The notes: generated by a model from the letters alone, not told the origin. Positions 9,209 to 18,244 are shown, numbered from the stretch's first letter. The stretch is 50,987 nt of DNA from Oceanospirillaceae bacterium (GCA_013215375.1 JABSRB010000008.1:1-50987), one strand, 5' to 3'. Numbers and translations are program-made.

Positions 9209-10840
9209 ATGTTCAACTGGAAATTGATACTTTATAGCAAGCTGGTATTACTTTTTTTGATCTCGAATAATGCTTGGGCGGCCATCAGTATCCCCAGCTC
9301 TGGAGTGATAGATAAAAGTGCCCCTATAATTACTAAAGAGACTTTGCCTGAGGAAAGTTTAGGATTAAGTAGGCCTGTACCTGAACTCCCAAAAGAGCAG
9401 GTAGGCGGTCCACAAGTTTTAATTAATGGTATTAAATTTGTCGGAAATACAGTGGTTTCTGATAGCCGATTAAAAGCAGTGATTGCCGGCCAATTAGACA
9501 AAGAACACAGTTTTTCCAGTTTAAAAAATATAGCCATTCAAGTCACTCGCTGGTATAGAAAAGAAGGTTATTTAATGGCTACCGCCTTTTTGCCGCGCCA
9601 AGATCTTGCTGATAATACCTTGATCATTGAAATATTAGAGGGCTTTTTGGGCGAGATACATTTAACAGAGTCAGGCCGATTACGCGGCGAGTATTTATTA
9701 AAATATCTAACCCCCCTTGAAAAAAAAGCCATTAATAGCAACGCTATAGAAAGGCAGCTACGTTTGTTATCCGATCGGGGGGTTGCTGTTCAGGCAACTT
9801 TTAGTCCAGGAAAAAAACTCGGTACAGCCGATTTATCGGTAGCAGTAACAGAGCTGCCTGTATTGCAGGGGAATGTCACTTTAGACAATAAAGGTAACAA
9901 ATTTACTAACTCAAATCGTGCTGGGGTGGTCGTGCAAATTAATGACCCACTGGGTTTTGGCACTCGCTCTTTAGTCAGTATGGTGAGTGGCGGTCGCAAC
10001 TATCAATACTTTGCATTAGACCTTGAAGTTCCAATAAGTTTTGATGGTCTGGTGTTTAAGGTATCTGCCAGTGATACCCATTACATTTTAGGTGAAGAGT
10101 TTTCTGTCTTAGATGCTCATGGTGCCAGCCAGGGCTTCAAATTAGGGCTTAAGTATCCTTGGAAACGTAGTTTAGTTGAGAGTATCTACAGTGAGATAGG
10201 CATAAACCACAATCATTATGAAGACCATAGTTTAGGTGCTACGACTAGTATGCGCACAATAACCAGCCTTAGGGCAGGCTTTAACGGAAATTTGGTTAAG
10301 GGTGGTGCGCGAATTGATTGGCAATTGTTAGGTACTTTTGGCGCAATGGATGACAGCGTACAGAATGTTCCTGTGGAAGGCCGTTTTTCTAAATTGGAAC
10401 TTTCTGTTGATTATAATAAGCTGCTTAACAACTCAGTGCGGTTACAAACGACGCTCAATGCGCAGTTTAGCGCCAATAATTTAGCCAGTGCGCAGAAAAT
10501 GGCACTCGGAGGTGCGCAAGGAGTGAGGGCTTATCCTCAGGGGGAAGGGTTGGTCGATGTAGGTTTGCTAGCAAAGACAGAATTGTCTGTGCAAGTTAAT
10601 ATCAACATAACTGTCAGTGGCTTTTTTGATTATGGAATAGGGAAGTTTGAAAAGCATTCAGTCTCTTTAGAGCAGGAAAATAATAAGACATTATCCGGGT
10701 TGGGCGCCGCGTTGTCCCTGCATCATCAAAGCTATGGAGATATGAGTTTAAGTGCTTCTTGGCGAACAGGGGCTGCACCGAGTAGTGGTGCGGATAAAGT
10801 ACCAAGGATATGGCTGCAATGGATAAGGCCTTTTAATTAG
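9209..10840 (+). CDS. TpsB: outer-membrane transporter of the ShlB/FhaC/HecB family
   Basis: A 543-residue outer-membrane pore that exports the TpsA protein. Signal peptide at 1-24 ending NNAWA. A proline-rich plug/linker follows, then POTRA 1 at about 70-150 (INGIKFVGNTVVSDSRL, then the conserved WYRKEGYLMATAFLP), POTRA 2 at about 150-225, and a 16-strand-type barrel from about 235 to the end. The family's VRGY motif appears as GVRAYPQGEG (about 433), lying in the loop that enters the barrel. The last strand ends RPFN. The ATG at 9209 is preceded by AGGAAGAG at a long 12-base spacing; an earlier ATG at 9196 is out of frame. Its only visible cargo gene is the TpsA immediately upstream. Confidence 0.92.
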   Translation: MFNWKLILYSKLVLLFLISNNAWAAISIPSSGVIDKSAPIITKETLPEESLGLSRPVPELPKEQVGGPQVLINGIKFVGNTVVSDSRLKAVIAGQLDKEHSFSSLKNIAIQVTRWYRKEGYLMATAFLPRQDLADNTLIIEILEGFLGEIHLTESGRLRGEYLLKYLTPLEKKAINSNAIERQLRLLSDRGVAVQATFSPGKKLGTADLSVAVTELPVLQGNVTLDNKGNKFTNSNRAGVVVQINDPLGFGTRSLVSMVSGGRNYQYFALDLEVPISFDGLVFKVSASDTHYILGEEFSVLDAHGASQGFKLGLKYPWKRSLVESIYSEIGINHNHYEDHSLGATTSMRTITSLRAGFNGNLVKGGARIDWQLLGTFGAMDDSVQNVPVEGRFSKLELSVDYNKLLNNSVRLQTTLNAQFSANNLASAQKMALGGAQGVRAYPQGEGLVDVGLLAKTELSVQVNINITVSGFFDYGIGKFEKHSVSLEQENNKTLSGLGAALSLHHQSYGDMSLSASWRTGAAPSSGADKVPRIWLQWIRPFN

Positions 10841-10987
10841 CGCAGTTGACGAAATTTAGCTCCTCGTATAATAAACGAGCAAGAAACGGGTCGATAGCAA
10901 TGTTAATGTTTATTAATATTAGCGGGTAATATTCAACGCAGTACAGAGGTTTGAATATGCTTAAGAGAATTTAAGGAGTGCTTTCAA

Positions 10988-11836
10988 GTGTCAACGCAAC
11001 CATCTTCCTATCATATCATCGCTCAGGCAATTTCTTACATCACCGAGCATTTTAAAGAGCAGCCGAGCTTAAATGAAATTGCCGCTAGTGTCAGTTTAAG
11101 CCCTTTTCATTTTCAGCGTATTTTCACTGCCTGGGCGGGTGTTAGTCCCAAAAAATACATCCAGTTTTTGAGCGTAGAGTATGCAAAAAACCGACTGTCT
11201 AATCATCATGAGAGCTTGTTAGACACTGCTTTTGAAACAGGATTATCCGGTCCTAGTCGCCTACATGACCTGTTTGTCAATATAGAGGGCATGACACCTG
11301 GAGAATATAAAAACGGAGGCAAGTTGCTAGTCATTAACTATCAGTTCTCCAATAGCTTGTTTGGTGAATTGCTGGTGGCATCTACCGCGAAGGGCGTGTG
11401 TCATCTTGAATTTGTCGATGAGCAGCAATCAGCGATTGATAGACTCACGAATAGATTCCCCAATGCGCAGTTGCATTGTATCCCGGATATTATGCAGCGT
11501 GATGCGATAGACTTTTTCCAGCGCGATTGGAATACACACTCACCCACACAGATCCGTTTGCACCTTAAAGGCACTGAGTTTCAGTTGAAAGTTTGGCAGG
11601 CGCTATTAGCTATTCCAAGCGCGGATTTAACTAGCTATGGACAGCTTGCCCAAACCATTGGCTCCCCTAAAGCTTCTAGGGCAGTGGGAACAGCGATTGG
11701 CAACAATCCAATTGCCTTTTTGATTCCATGTCACCGTGTTATTCAGGCAACTGGCAGCTTTGGCGGCTATCGTTGGGGGACCACTAGAAAATCAGCAATT
11801 ATTGCCTGGGAAGGTGCTAATCAAAAAGTGGGGTAA
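10988..11836 (+). CDS. AraC-type regulator fused to O6-methylguanine-DNA methyltransferase (Ada without its N-terminal zinc domain)
   Basis: A 282-residue two-part protein. Residues about 8-105 are an AraC helix-turn-helix domain (FHFQRIFTAWAGVSPKKYIQFL). Residues about 115-280 are an Ogt/MGMT methyltransferase with the acceptor Cys248 in IPCHRVIQATG. It repairs O6-alkylguanine by suicidal transfer to that cysteine. E. coli Ada has in addition an N-terminal zinc domain (N-Ada) that senses methylphosphotriesters; here that part is missing and a small Ada-like zinc protein is encoded directly downstream. Start is GTG with RBS AAGGAG. The two genes almost touch and are surely cotranscribed. Confidence 0.9.
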   Translation: MSTQPSSYHIIAQAISYITEHFKEQPSLNEIAASVSLSPFHFQRIFTAWAGVSPKKYIQFLSVEYAKNRLSNHHESLLDTAFETGLSGPSRLHDLFVNIEGMTPGEYKNGGKLLVINYQFSNSLFGELLVASTAKGVCHLEFVDEQQSAIDRLTNRFPNAQLHCIPDIMQRDAIDFFQRDWNTHSPTQIRLHLKGTEFQLKVWQALLAIPSADLTSYGQLAQTIGSPKASRAVGTAIGNNPIAFLIPCHRVIQATGSFGGYRWGTTRKSAIIAWEGANQKVG

Positions 11837-11842
11837 TTGCAG

Positions 11843-12085
11843 ATGATCAAACACTCACAAATAACACAGCAGGAATTAATGCGACGGCTGCGGCACAGAG
11901 AAATTATGGCGGCAGGAAATACCAGTAGTCATATATACGGTAGGTTAGATTGTGTGTTTGGCAAACGTATGAATAAAGGTAATAGAATTTTCTTTAAATC
12001 TTTTCAACAGGCGATTGATCAAGGATTTAGGCCTTGCGGCCACTGTCTAAAAGATCATTATCGTCACTACAAAAATAACCATTAA
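11843..12085 (+). CDS. Small Ada-type metal-binding domain protein
   Basis: An 80-residue protein matching the Ada zinc-binding domain: SSHIYGRLDC, a central GNRIFFKSFQQA and the C-terminal RPCGHC. Ada uses four cysteines, the first being the methyl acceptor in the FCRPSC context. Here the aligned stretch reads IYGRLDC, so the acceptor cysteine appears to be lost while the other three remain. It may bind metal and DNA but probably cannot take a methyl group. I chose the ATG at 11843; a TTG at 11837 directly after the upstream stop is also possible. Position right behind the Ada-like gene suggests the two act together as a split Ada, though this is inference. Confidence 0.7.
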   Translation: MIKHSQITQQELMRRLRHREIMAAGNTSSHIYGRLDCVFGKRMNKGNRIFFKSFQQAIDQGFRPCGHCLKDHYRHYKNNH

Positions 12086-12259
12086 TACCCCGAATGTTGA
12101 CAGCTATATCAGGCATAAATATTAATAGATGCAGGGATGTTATGTATGTCAGTGCTAGGAGCAAGTTGGACAAAGCACTAGAGAGCTAGTGTTCTTTATG
12201 AGGCATCAAGGGTTTAATGGAAAGGGAGTTTTGTTATAAGTTGGGTTAAATGAAGTTAA

Positions 12260-12694
12260 TCATATGTGGTAGTTTACTTCAGATAGGTGCTCTGATCTCA
12301 TGGTAGGCTGTAATTGAGTGGCCAGCCATTGTTCTGCCAATAATTGCTGGGTAAAAAAATGGTATGTTATATCTATGTTTTTATAAAAGCTCGATATTTT
12401 ATCTTTGACTATAAACATCGCATCTTGATCGACAAATACTAGGGCGATCGCCTTGAGACCCAGTTCTTTACGAAGTTGTGAGAAATGATACATTCGCTCT
12501 TCGGCTTCAGGAGTATACAGGCAGTTAGCATGCATCAATATAAGCTGCCCCCATGGACCGCTTAAGCTTTTAAGTGCAGCAATGACATCTTCCTGATAAC
12601 AATCAACAGCTTCGTGATTAAAAGGTCCGCTCGCATCGACCCTTAGAATATTGCCTTGTAGGGATACTATAAATTTTCCATGTGAATCAAACAT
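12260..12694 (-). CDS. Small conserved orphan protein (paralogue of 18915-19319), function unknown
   Basis: A 144-residue soluble protein with no signal peptide or membrane segment. It shares a clear pattern with the protein at 18915-19319: GPFN.E near residue 25, PW.QLI..H.N.L.TPEA in the middle, then RKELGL.A.A.V..D..A.F and a C-terminal QL..QWL. Alternating strands and helices recall a SpoIIAA/STAS-like alpha-beta fold, but I cannot assign a family with confidence. GGAG lies 7 bases before the ATG. It is transcribed alone, divergently from the sigma-factor gene. Confidence 0.7.
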   Translation of the reverse strand: MFDSHGKFIVSLQGNILRVDASGPFNHEAVDCYQEDVIAALKSLSGPWGQLILMHANCLYTPEAEERMYHFSQLRKELGLKAIALVFVDQDAMFIVKDKISSFYKNIDITYHFFTQQLLAEQWLATQLQPTMRSEHLSEVNYHI

Positions 12695-12866
12695 GCTTTG
12701 ACTCCGAATTAGTATTGAATGCCTATTTTTATAGCAATTAGTACGATGAGATAATATAGCAATGTGTCCTATTTTTAGGTTTTGAAACGAAACTTATCAA
12801 TGTATTTATTGAAATATATAGTTTACTTTACAACAGATAAATAAACGCAGTAAATAGGGGCGAAAT

Positions 12867-14129
12867 TTGCAGAGTGTAGAAGAGTTTGTAGAGCAGCTTT
12901 ATAAACAACAATCCGCTAAGTTATTGGCTGTATTAACCCGGTTGTTCGGTGTGCATAACTTTTCACTGGCCGAAGATACCTTGCAAGAGGCGTTTGCTAA
13001 AGCGCTGAGCGTCTGGCGGCAGCAAGGTCTGCCAAACAAGCCAGAAGCTTGGATTATCAACTGTGCAAAAAATACCGCACTAGACGTAATTAGGCGGCAC
13101 AAGACCACTTTAAAATTTGCTGATGATCTACAGTATTTTTTAGCCAGTGAATGGTCGTTAAGTAACACGCTTGAACAGCAATTTAGTGCGCCAAAGATTA
13201 AAGATGATCAGTTGAGAATGATTTTTGTCTGCTGCAATATGCCATTGAAGTTGAGCAGTTGTATTCCTTTTATTCTTAAAAACTTGTGCGGTTTATCGAT
13301 CAAAGCTGTGTCTCGAGCACTGGTGCTGCCGGAAGCTGTGATTAAAAAGCGCCTGCAACGGGCCAAGGCGCAGTTGCAACTACAAACCTTTGGTTTTCCT
13401 GAGCCGCAACAGCACAATCAAGTGTTAGATAAAGTGCATAACGTATTGTATTTATTATTTAATGAAGGTTTTCACAGCAGTGATTCGCAGCCACTTAATT
13501 TAATGTTCTGCCACGAGGCGATAGGTCTAGTAAAACTATTATTGGATGATCCTGATATTGCCAATCAGGAGACCTTGGGTTTGTTGTCACTGATGTATTT
13601 CCATTTGGGGAGAGCAGAATCGCGGGTAGACAGTGATGGTTTCAATGTCCCAATCGATCTGCAGGATAGGACACAGTGGCAAGCTGCGGACTTTGCGCGG
13701 GCACGGGAGTGCATTGCGCTGGCAAAAATCAATAACAACGGCAGTGCTGGCAGGTTTTTCTTGGAATCTTTAATTGCGCAAGAACACTGTAGGGCTCTAA
13801 CGTTTGATCAGACTAACTGGCCGATTATTGTCGAGTTGTATCGACATCTAGTGTTTATTACGCAATCCCCTGTGGCGAAGCTTAACTTGTATATTGCCCT
13901 CGCTTATAGCGGTGAGGTGGAAGATGCGATTTTTCAAGTAGAGCAATTGCTCGTCGATAAAAAGTTACAAAAGTCACATATGCCACTGGCGATATTGGCG
14001 CATTTAAACGCGATGGCAGGGCGCTCTAAACTCGCTTTGACGCAAGCTGAGCAATCAATGAAATTAGGTGGCACTTCACATGAACATCGGTTATTGATGC
14101 AGCAAGTGAAGCGCCAATTAAAGGGATGA
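12867..14129 (+). CDS. ECF-type RNA polymerase sigma factor with large C-terminal extension (ECF42-like)
   Basis: A 420-residue sigma factor. Sigma-2 region lies at about 5-80 (AEDTLQEAFAKAL, KPEAWIINCAKNTALDVIRR) and sigma-4 at about 105-170 (GLSIKAVSRALVLPEAVIKKRLQRAK). The long C-terminal part, about 180-420, is helical and TPR-like, with NEGF at about 203 and a LYRHL..ITQSPVAKLNLYIALA stretch. This layout is that of group ECF42 (DUF6596), which is commonly encoded beside DGPF/YCII proteins, and indeed one is encoded next door in convergent orientation. No anti-sigma gene is visible. The start is TTG with RBS AGGGG; no ATG is available in frame nearby. Targets unknown. Confidence 0.87.
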   Translation: MQSVEEFVEQLYKQQSAKLLAVLTRLFGVHNFSLAEDTLQEAFAKALSVWRQQGLPNKPEAWIINCAKNTALDVIRRHKTTLKFADDLQYFLASEWSLSNTLEQQFSAPKIKDDQLRMIFVCCNMPLKLSSCIPFILKNLCGLSIKAVSRALVLPEAVIKKRLQRAKAQLQLQTFGFPEPQQHNQVLDKVHNVLYLLFNEGFHSSDSQPLNLMFCHEAIGLVKLLLDDPDIANQETLGLLSLMYFHLGRAESRVDSDGFNVPIDLQDRTQWQAADFARARECIALAKINNNGSAGRFFLESLIAQEHCRALTFDQTNWPIIVELYRHLVFITQSPVAKLNLYIALAYSGEVEDAIFQVEQLLVDKKLQKSHMPLAILAHLNAMAGRSKLALTQAEQSMKLGGTSHEHRLLMQQVKRQLKG

Positions 14130-14135
14130 TGGTCA

Positions 14136-14486
14136 TCAACCCATTTGTTGTACTTCACGTACTTGTACCCTAACCCCTGGATAGTTAAATATCGGACAGA
14201 GTTTAGCCATTGCTACCGCCTCGTCGATATCCGTCGCTTTAACAATGGAATAACCACTCACTAACTCTTTAAGTTCAGAGGCGGCAATGTCAGTAACTAG
14301 CTGGTCCGCACTTATATTTTTACCGCTGTAATGTAGTGGAGAACCTCCGGTGACTAACTTGTCTTGGGCTGACAGTTCTCCCATCCAAGCTCCCCAGCGC
14401 TCCATCGCGGCACCCATTTCCTCAGGGCTAGCATTTTGTGCCCAATCAGGATCACCACCTTGGTAAATCAACATGAATTCTCTCAT
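14136..14486 (-). CDS. YCII-related (DGPF-family) protein
   Basis: A 116-residue small protein of the YCII superfamily: MREFMLIYQGGD start, PEEMGAAMERWGAWMGEL helix, then GSPLHYSG and SGYSIVKATDIDEAVAMAKLCP. The signature DGPF tetrapeptide is absent; the aligned position reads VTDIAASELKE. The upstream frame extends to 14600, but the ATG at 14486 has GGAG six bases ahead and gives the normal family length, so I prefer it. Genes of this family regularly accompany ECF42 sigma factors, here on the opposite strand with only 6 bases between stop codons. Enzymatic role unknown. Confidence 0.83.
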   Translation of the reverse strand: MREFMLIYQGGDPDWAQNASPEEMGAAMERWGAWMGELSAQDKLVTGGSPLHYSGKNISADQLVTDIAASELKELVSGYSIVKATDIDEAVAMAKLCPIFNYPGVRVQVREVQQMG

Positions 14487-14952
14487 TTCGTACTCCATTT
14501 GGTTTATTAAAACCAGTGCAATTGCTCTGGTTGTATATTTAAGACGTTTGAGGCTAAGCATAAGGAGACATTTTTTGATGAATTTTAGCTGTTTTGCCAA
14601 ACTTTCTCGGGCTGCTGGGCTAATTTACGTTATATGTGCTGATAAATGGCCTGAATTCACCAAGTTAATAATAGTGTTGGTGTAATTTTAATCTGAGGTA
14701 TTTGCTTTATTTTTGTTGATTGGTGGTGAATTTGCTTTAGAAGCAGGTGGTTTTTAGATTATTTCCCTGAACACGTTTCCCCATTATAATTTTATAGACA
14801 TTCTCAGTTCATCTATCTATTATCCAGCGCATTTTTATAGGTCCGTTTTAGGGTATATGCAAACAAGTCCAAGTCAGCAAAGCTGACTTAAAGGGAAGTT
14901 TTGGATTATTTCGCATGTTCCTTATTTAGGCCAAAATATTTGGAAAATATAG
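14487..14952. other. 466-bp intergenic region before the first symporter
   Basis: Holds the divergent leaders of the YCII gene and the first AGCS symporter. AT-rich with no supported ORF. The only clear structure is the hairpin at 14871-14889. I looked for a glycine riboswitch, often found ahead of AGCS genes, and did not recognise one. Confidence 0.5.
14871..14889 (+). promoter_or_regulatory. Perfect 8-bp hairpin in symporter leader
   Basis: AAGTCAGC, a three-A loop, then GCTGACTT, ending 63 bases before the symporter ATG. A run AAAGGGAAG follows. It could be an operator or an mRNA leader stem; it lacks the T-run of a terminator. Confidence 0.45.
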
Positions 14953-16500
14953 ATGAACAACAGTAAGTTTTTAATTTCGATTTTGATGATGGTTTTTGCG
15001 GGTAACGCTATGGCCGCAGATTCTACAATGGGTAGTTTTGCCAGTGTTATTGGCCAAGTTAGCGCTTCTATAGATGGGTTTTTTAAAGAAAATTTATACG
15101 GTTTCGTGGAAATAGTTTTCTATAGTGTGCCGGTTGGTGAAGCTAACTTTCCATTAATAGTCGGCTGGCTATTGTTGGCGGCAATTATCTTTACTTTATA
15201 TTTTGGTTTTGTGCAAATTCGCAAAGCTAAATTATCGATTGATATTGTGCGTGGTAAATACACCGATCCTAATAGTAATGATGTAGGTGAAGTCTCACAT
15301 TTTCAAGCATTGGCGACAGCCCTGTCGGGTACTGTTGGTTTAGGTAATATTGCCGGTGTCGGTGTCGCCTTGGCGATCGGTGGTCCCGGTGCTACTTTTT
15401 GGATGATTTTATGTGGCCTGTTAGGTATGGCTTCAAAATTCTGTGAGTGTACTTTAGGCGTTAAATACCGCACCATTTTGCCCTCAGGCGCGGTATCTGG
15501 CGGCCCTATGTACTACTTGCGCGATGGTATGGCAGAAATCGGTTTCGCAGGTTTAGGTAAAGTACTCGCAGTAGGCTTTGCGCTAATGTGTATTTTAGGC
15601 TCGTTTGGCGGCGGCAATATGTTTCAAGCTAACCAAGCGCACGCAATGCTCACTTATGCATTTGATGTACCCGCAGAGTATGGTTTGTTAACAGGGTTGG
15701 TATTAGCAGCATTAGTATTTTCTGTGATTATTGGTGGTATGCCTTCTATAGCGGCAGTCACTGAAAAAGTGGTGCCTTGGATGGCCGTTATTTATGTGGG
15801 AATGTCACTGGTGGTCATCATTGCGCATGTCGATCAAATTGGCGCGGCTTTTAATGCTATTTTTGAAGGTGCTTTCACCGGTGCTGGTGTGGTTGGTGGT
15901 TTTATTGGCGCTTTGATTCAAGGGCTGAAACGCGCGACGTTTTCTAATGAAGCGGGTGTTGGTTCCGCCGCTATTGCCCACTCGGCAGCGAAAACTAAAG
16001 AGCCGGTTACTGAAGGATTAGTCTCTTTGCTTGAGCCCTTTATTGATACCGTGGTGATTTGCACTATGACAGCATTAGTTATCACTATTGCCGGTTTGAA
16101 CACAGCACCCTTTGATGGGGCAGGTCTTACGGGTGTGACATTAACAGCGGCATCCTTTACCGATACGTCAGAAATATTTAAATACATGCTCGCTTTCGTG
16201 GTGATCTTGTTTGCTTTTTCCACCATGATTTCATGGTCATATTACGGCTTAAAGGCCTGGACCTTTCTGTTTGGTGAAAGTAAGAGCGTAGAGATGCTGT
16301 TTAAAATAATCTTTTGTGTATTTGTCGTCGTCGGTGCCACTATCCAGTTTGGCGCGGTGATTGATTTCTCGGATGCCGCTATCTTTGCTATGTCGATTTT
16401 TAATATTATCGGTTTGTATTTCTTGATGCCGATTGTTAAACGTGAGCTGAATAAATTTGTGGCAAAAATAGATTCTGGTGAAATAAAGAAATTTGATTAA
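14953..16500 (+). CDS. Sodium:alanine/glycine symporter, AGCS family (copy 1)
   Basis: A 515-residue inner-membrane Na+-coupled amino-acid importer of the AGCS family. Family marks include SHFQALATALSGTVGLGNIAG (about 115-135), GGPGATFWMILCGLLGMASKF, GGPMYYL, and GLKRATFSNEAGVGSAAIAHSAAKT (about 322-347). About ten hydrophobic segments are visible. The N-terminus has an extra signal-peptide-like leader (MNNSKFLISILMMVFAGNAMA) and an amphipathic stretch before the first transport segment. The next gene is a very similar paralogue. The substrate (alanine, glycine or related) cannot be settled from sequence. Confidence 0.93.
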   Translation: MNNSKFLISILMMVFAGNAMAADSTMGSFASVIGQVSASIDGFFKENLYGFVEIVFYSVPVGEANFPLIVGWLLLAAIIFTLYFGFVQIRKAKLSIDIVRGKYTDPNSNDVGEVSHFQALATALSGTVGLGNIAGVGVALAIGGPGATFWMILCGLLGMASKFCECTLGVKYRTILPSGAVSGGPMYYLRDGMAEIGFAGLGKVLAVGFALMCILGSFGGGNMFQANQAHAMLTYAFDVPAEYGLLTGLVLAALVFSVIIGGMPSIAAVTEKVVPWMAVIYVGMSLVVIIAHVDQIGAAFNAIFEGAFTGAGVVGGFIGALIQGLKRATFSNEAGVGSAAIAHSAAKTKEPVTEGLVSLLEPFIDTVVICTMTALVITIAGLNTAPFDGAGLTGVTLTAASFTDTSEIFKYMLAFVVILFAFSTMISWSYYGLKAWTFLFGESKSVEMLFKIIFCVFVVVGATIQFGAVIDFSDAAIFAMSIFNIIGLYFLMPIVKRELNKFVAKIDSGEIKKFD

Positions 16501-16599
16501 CAGTTATTAAGCCCGCGATGGGTAGCCTTACTGTATGTTGGATATAATTGGCTGCTTAGTTGTTAAGCTTAGTCAAACTTAGTAGTTTATAAAAACATT

Positions 16600-16634
16600 A
16601 ACAGAATGTGAATAACAGTTAGACATTCTGTTTT
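16600..16634 (+). terminator. Probable terminator or operator between the symporters
   Basis: Perfect 10-bp inverted repeat AACAGAATGT / ACATTCTGTT with a 13-base loop, the right arm running into TTTT. The stem is AT-rich and the T-run short, so it may instead be a protein-binding site ahead of the second symporter. Confidence 0.5.
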
Positions 16635-16702
16635 GCAAAATCTATGATGCAGTTTTACTGCGCTTAGGTAAAAAACCTTAATAATAACAATGGTGAGTTC
16701 TT

Positions 16703-18244
16703 ATGATTAAAATAAAACAACTTCTCACTGCCTTGCTGCTAGCGTTTAGCGCCTCAGCATATGCAGATGAGCCCAGTGCATTTTCCGCAACCATCGCCTC
16801 AATTAGTAACGGCGTAGATAGCTTTTTTAATGATTATACGGGTTGGTTTGTCGGTGCTGTTTTCCACAGCGTACCAATTGGTGATGCTAATTTCCCATTA
16901 ATCGTAGGCTGGTTGTTATTGGCCGCGGCGATATTTACGGTGTACTTTGGCTTCGTTCAATTTAGACGTGCAGGTATGGCGATTGATATCGTTAAAGGTA
17001 AATACACTGATCCGAATTCTAAAGATGAAGGCGAAGTCTCTCACTTTCAGGCTTTGACCACTGCGCTTTCAGGTACCGTTGGTTTAGGTAACATTGCAGG
17101 TGTTGGTGCGGCATTAGCCATCGGTGGGCCAGGTGCAACATTTTGGATGATCGTTTGTGGCCTGCTGGGTATGGCTTCAAAATTCTGTGAGTGTACGCTA
17201 GGCGTTAAGTACCGTACTGTTTTACCATCAGGTGCTATATCCGGTGGTCCAATGTATTACCTTAGCCAAGGGTTTGCTGAGCGCGGTTTAGGCGGTGTAG
17301 GTAAATTCTTAGCGGTTGGTTTTGCACTGATGTGCATCTTGGGCTCGTTTGGCGGCGGTAACATGTTCCAAGCAAACCAGGCGCATGCCATGTTAACTTA
17401 CGCTTTTGATGTGCCAAGTGAATACGGTGTTATCACTGGTGTAGTGATGGCGGCATTAGTTTTCTCGGTGATCGTCGGTGGTATGCCATCTATAGCATCT
17501 GTGACTGAAAAAATTGTACCTTGGATGGCTGTTTTGTACGTCGGTATGGCGTTAATTGTCATTGGTGCAAACATCGGTCAAGTAGGTGCAGCTTTCTCTG
17601 CAATCATCGATGGTGCCTTTACGGGTGCGGGTGTTGTCGGCGGCTTTATTGGTGCCTTGATTCAGGGCTTAAAGCGTGCGACCTTCTCCAACGAAGCAGG
17701 TGTAGGTTCAGCGGCAATTGCTCACTCTGCAGTAAAAACCAAAGAGCCAATTACTGAAGGCTTAGTTTCATTACTAGAGCCGTTCATTGATACGGTTGTG
17801 ATCTGCACTATGACTGCACTGGTTATCACTATTGCCGGTCTAAACGCGGGTCCATTTGATGGATCTGGTCTAACGGGTGTTACATTGACTGCAGCGTCTT
17901 TCACTGAGACAGCAGAAATATTTAAGTACTTGTTAGCACTTGCGGTTATTTTGTTTGCTTTCTCAACGATGATCTCTTGGTCATATTATGGACTAAAAGC
18001 TTGGACTTACCTGTTTGGTGAAGGATCTAAGACAGAGCTAGCATTTAAAATATTGTTCTGCTTCTTCGTTGTAGTGGGTGCCACTATCCAGTTTGGTGCG
18101 GTTATCGACTTCTCTGATGCGGCAATCTTTGCGATGTCTATCTTCAATATCGCTGGTTTGTACTTCTTAATGCCAGTAGTGAAGAAAGAGTTAAACTCTT
18201 TCATCGCGCGTGTATATTCTGGTGAAATCAAACGTTTTGACTAA
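16703..18244 (+). CDS. Sodium:alanine/glycine symporter, AGCS family (copy 2)
   Basis: A 513-residue paralogue of the preceding gene, nearly identical through the membrane core (GTVGLGNIAGVG, GSFGGGNMFQANQAHAMLTY, KRATFSNEAGVGSAAIAHSA), and differing mainly in the leader and in short loops such as TYLFGEGSKTELAF. The N-terminus again looks like a signal peptide (MIKIKQLLTALLLAFSASAYA). The 202-base gap with an inverted repeat suggests the two copies are transcribed independently, perhaps under different conditions. A strong terminator follows. Substrate not determinable. Confidence 0.93.
   Translation: MIKIKQLLTALLLAFSASAYADEPSAFSATIASISNGVDSFFNDYTGWFVGAVFHSVPIGDANFPLIVGWLLLAAAIFTVYFGFVQFRRAGMAIDIVKGKYTDPNSKDEGEVSHFQALTTALSGTVGLGNIAGVGAALAIGGPGATFWMIVCGLLGMASKFCECTLGVKYRTVLPSGAISGGPMYYLSQGFAERGLGGVGKFLAVGFALMCILGSFGGGNMFQANQAHAMLTYAFDVPSEYGVITGVVMAALVFSVIVGGMPSIASVTEKIVPWMAVLYVGMALIVIGANIGQVGAAFSAIIDGAFTGAGVVGGFIGALIQGLKRATFSNEAGVGSAAIAHSAVKTKEPITEGLVSLLEPFIDTVVICTMTALVITIAGLNAGPFDGSGLTGVTLTAASFTETAEIFKYLLALAVILFAFSTMISWSYYGLKAWTYLFGEGSKTELAFKILFCFFVVVGATIQFGAVIDFSDAAIFAMSIFNIAGLYFLMPVVKKELNSFIARVYSGEIKRFD

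Noticed and set aside
14473-14685. 70-codon plus-strand frame over the YCII start
   Set aside because: Overlaps the YCII leader and N-terminus on the other strand; no RBS, no family resemblance.
14700-14952. Glycine riboswitch ahead of the first symporter
   Set aside because: The conserved paired-aptamer core was not found; only a simple hairpin is present.
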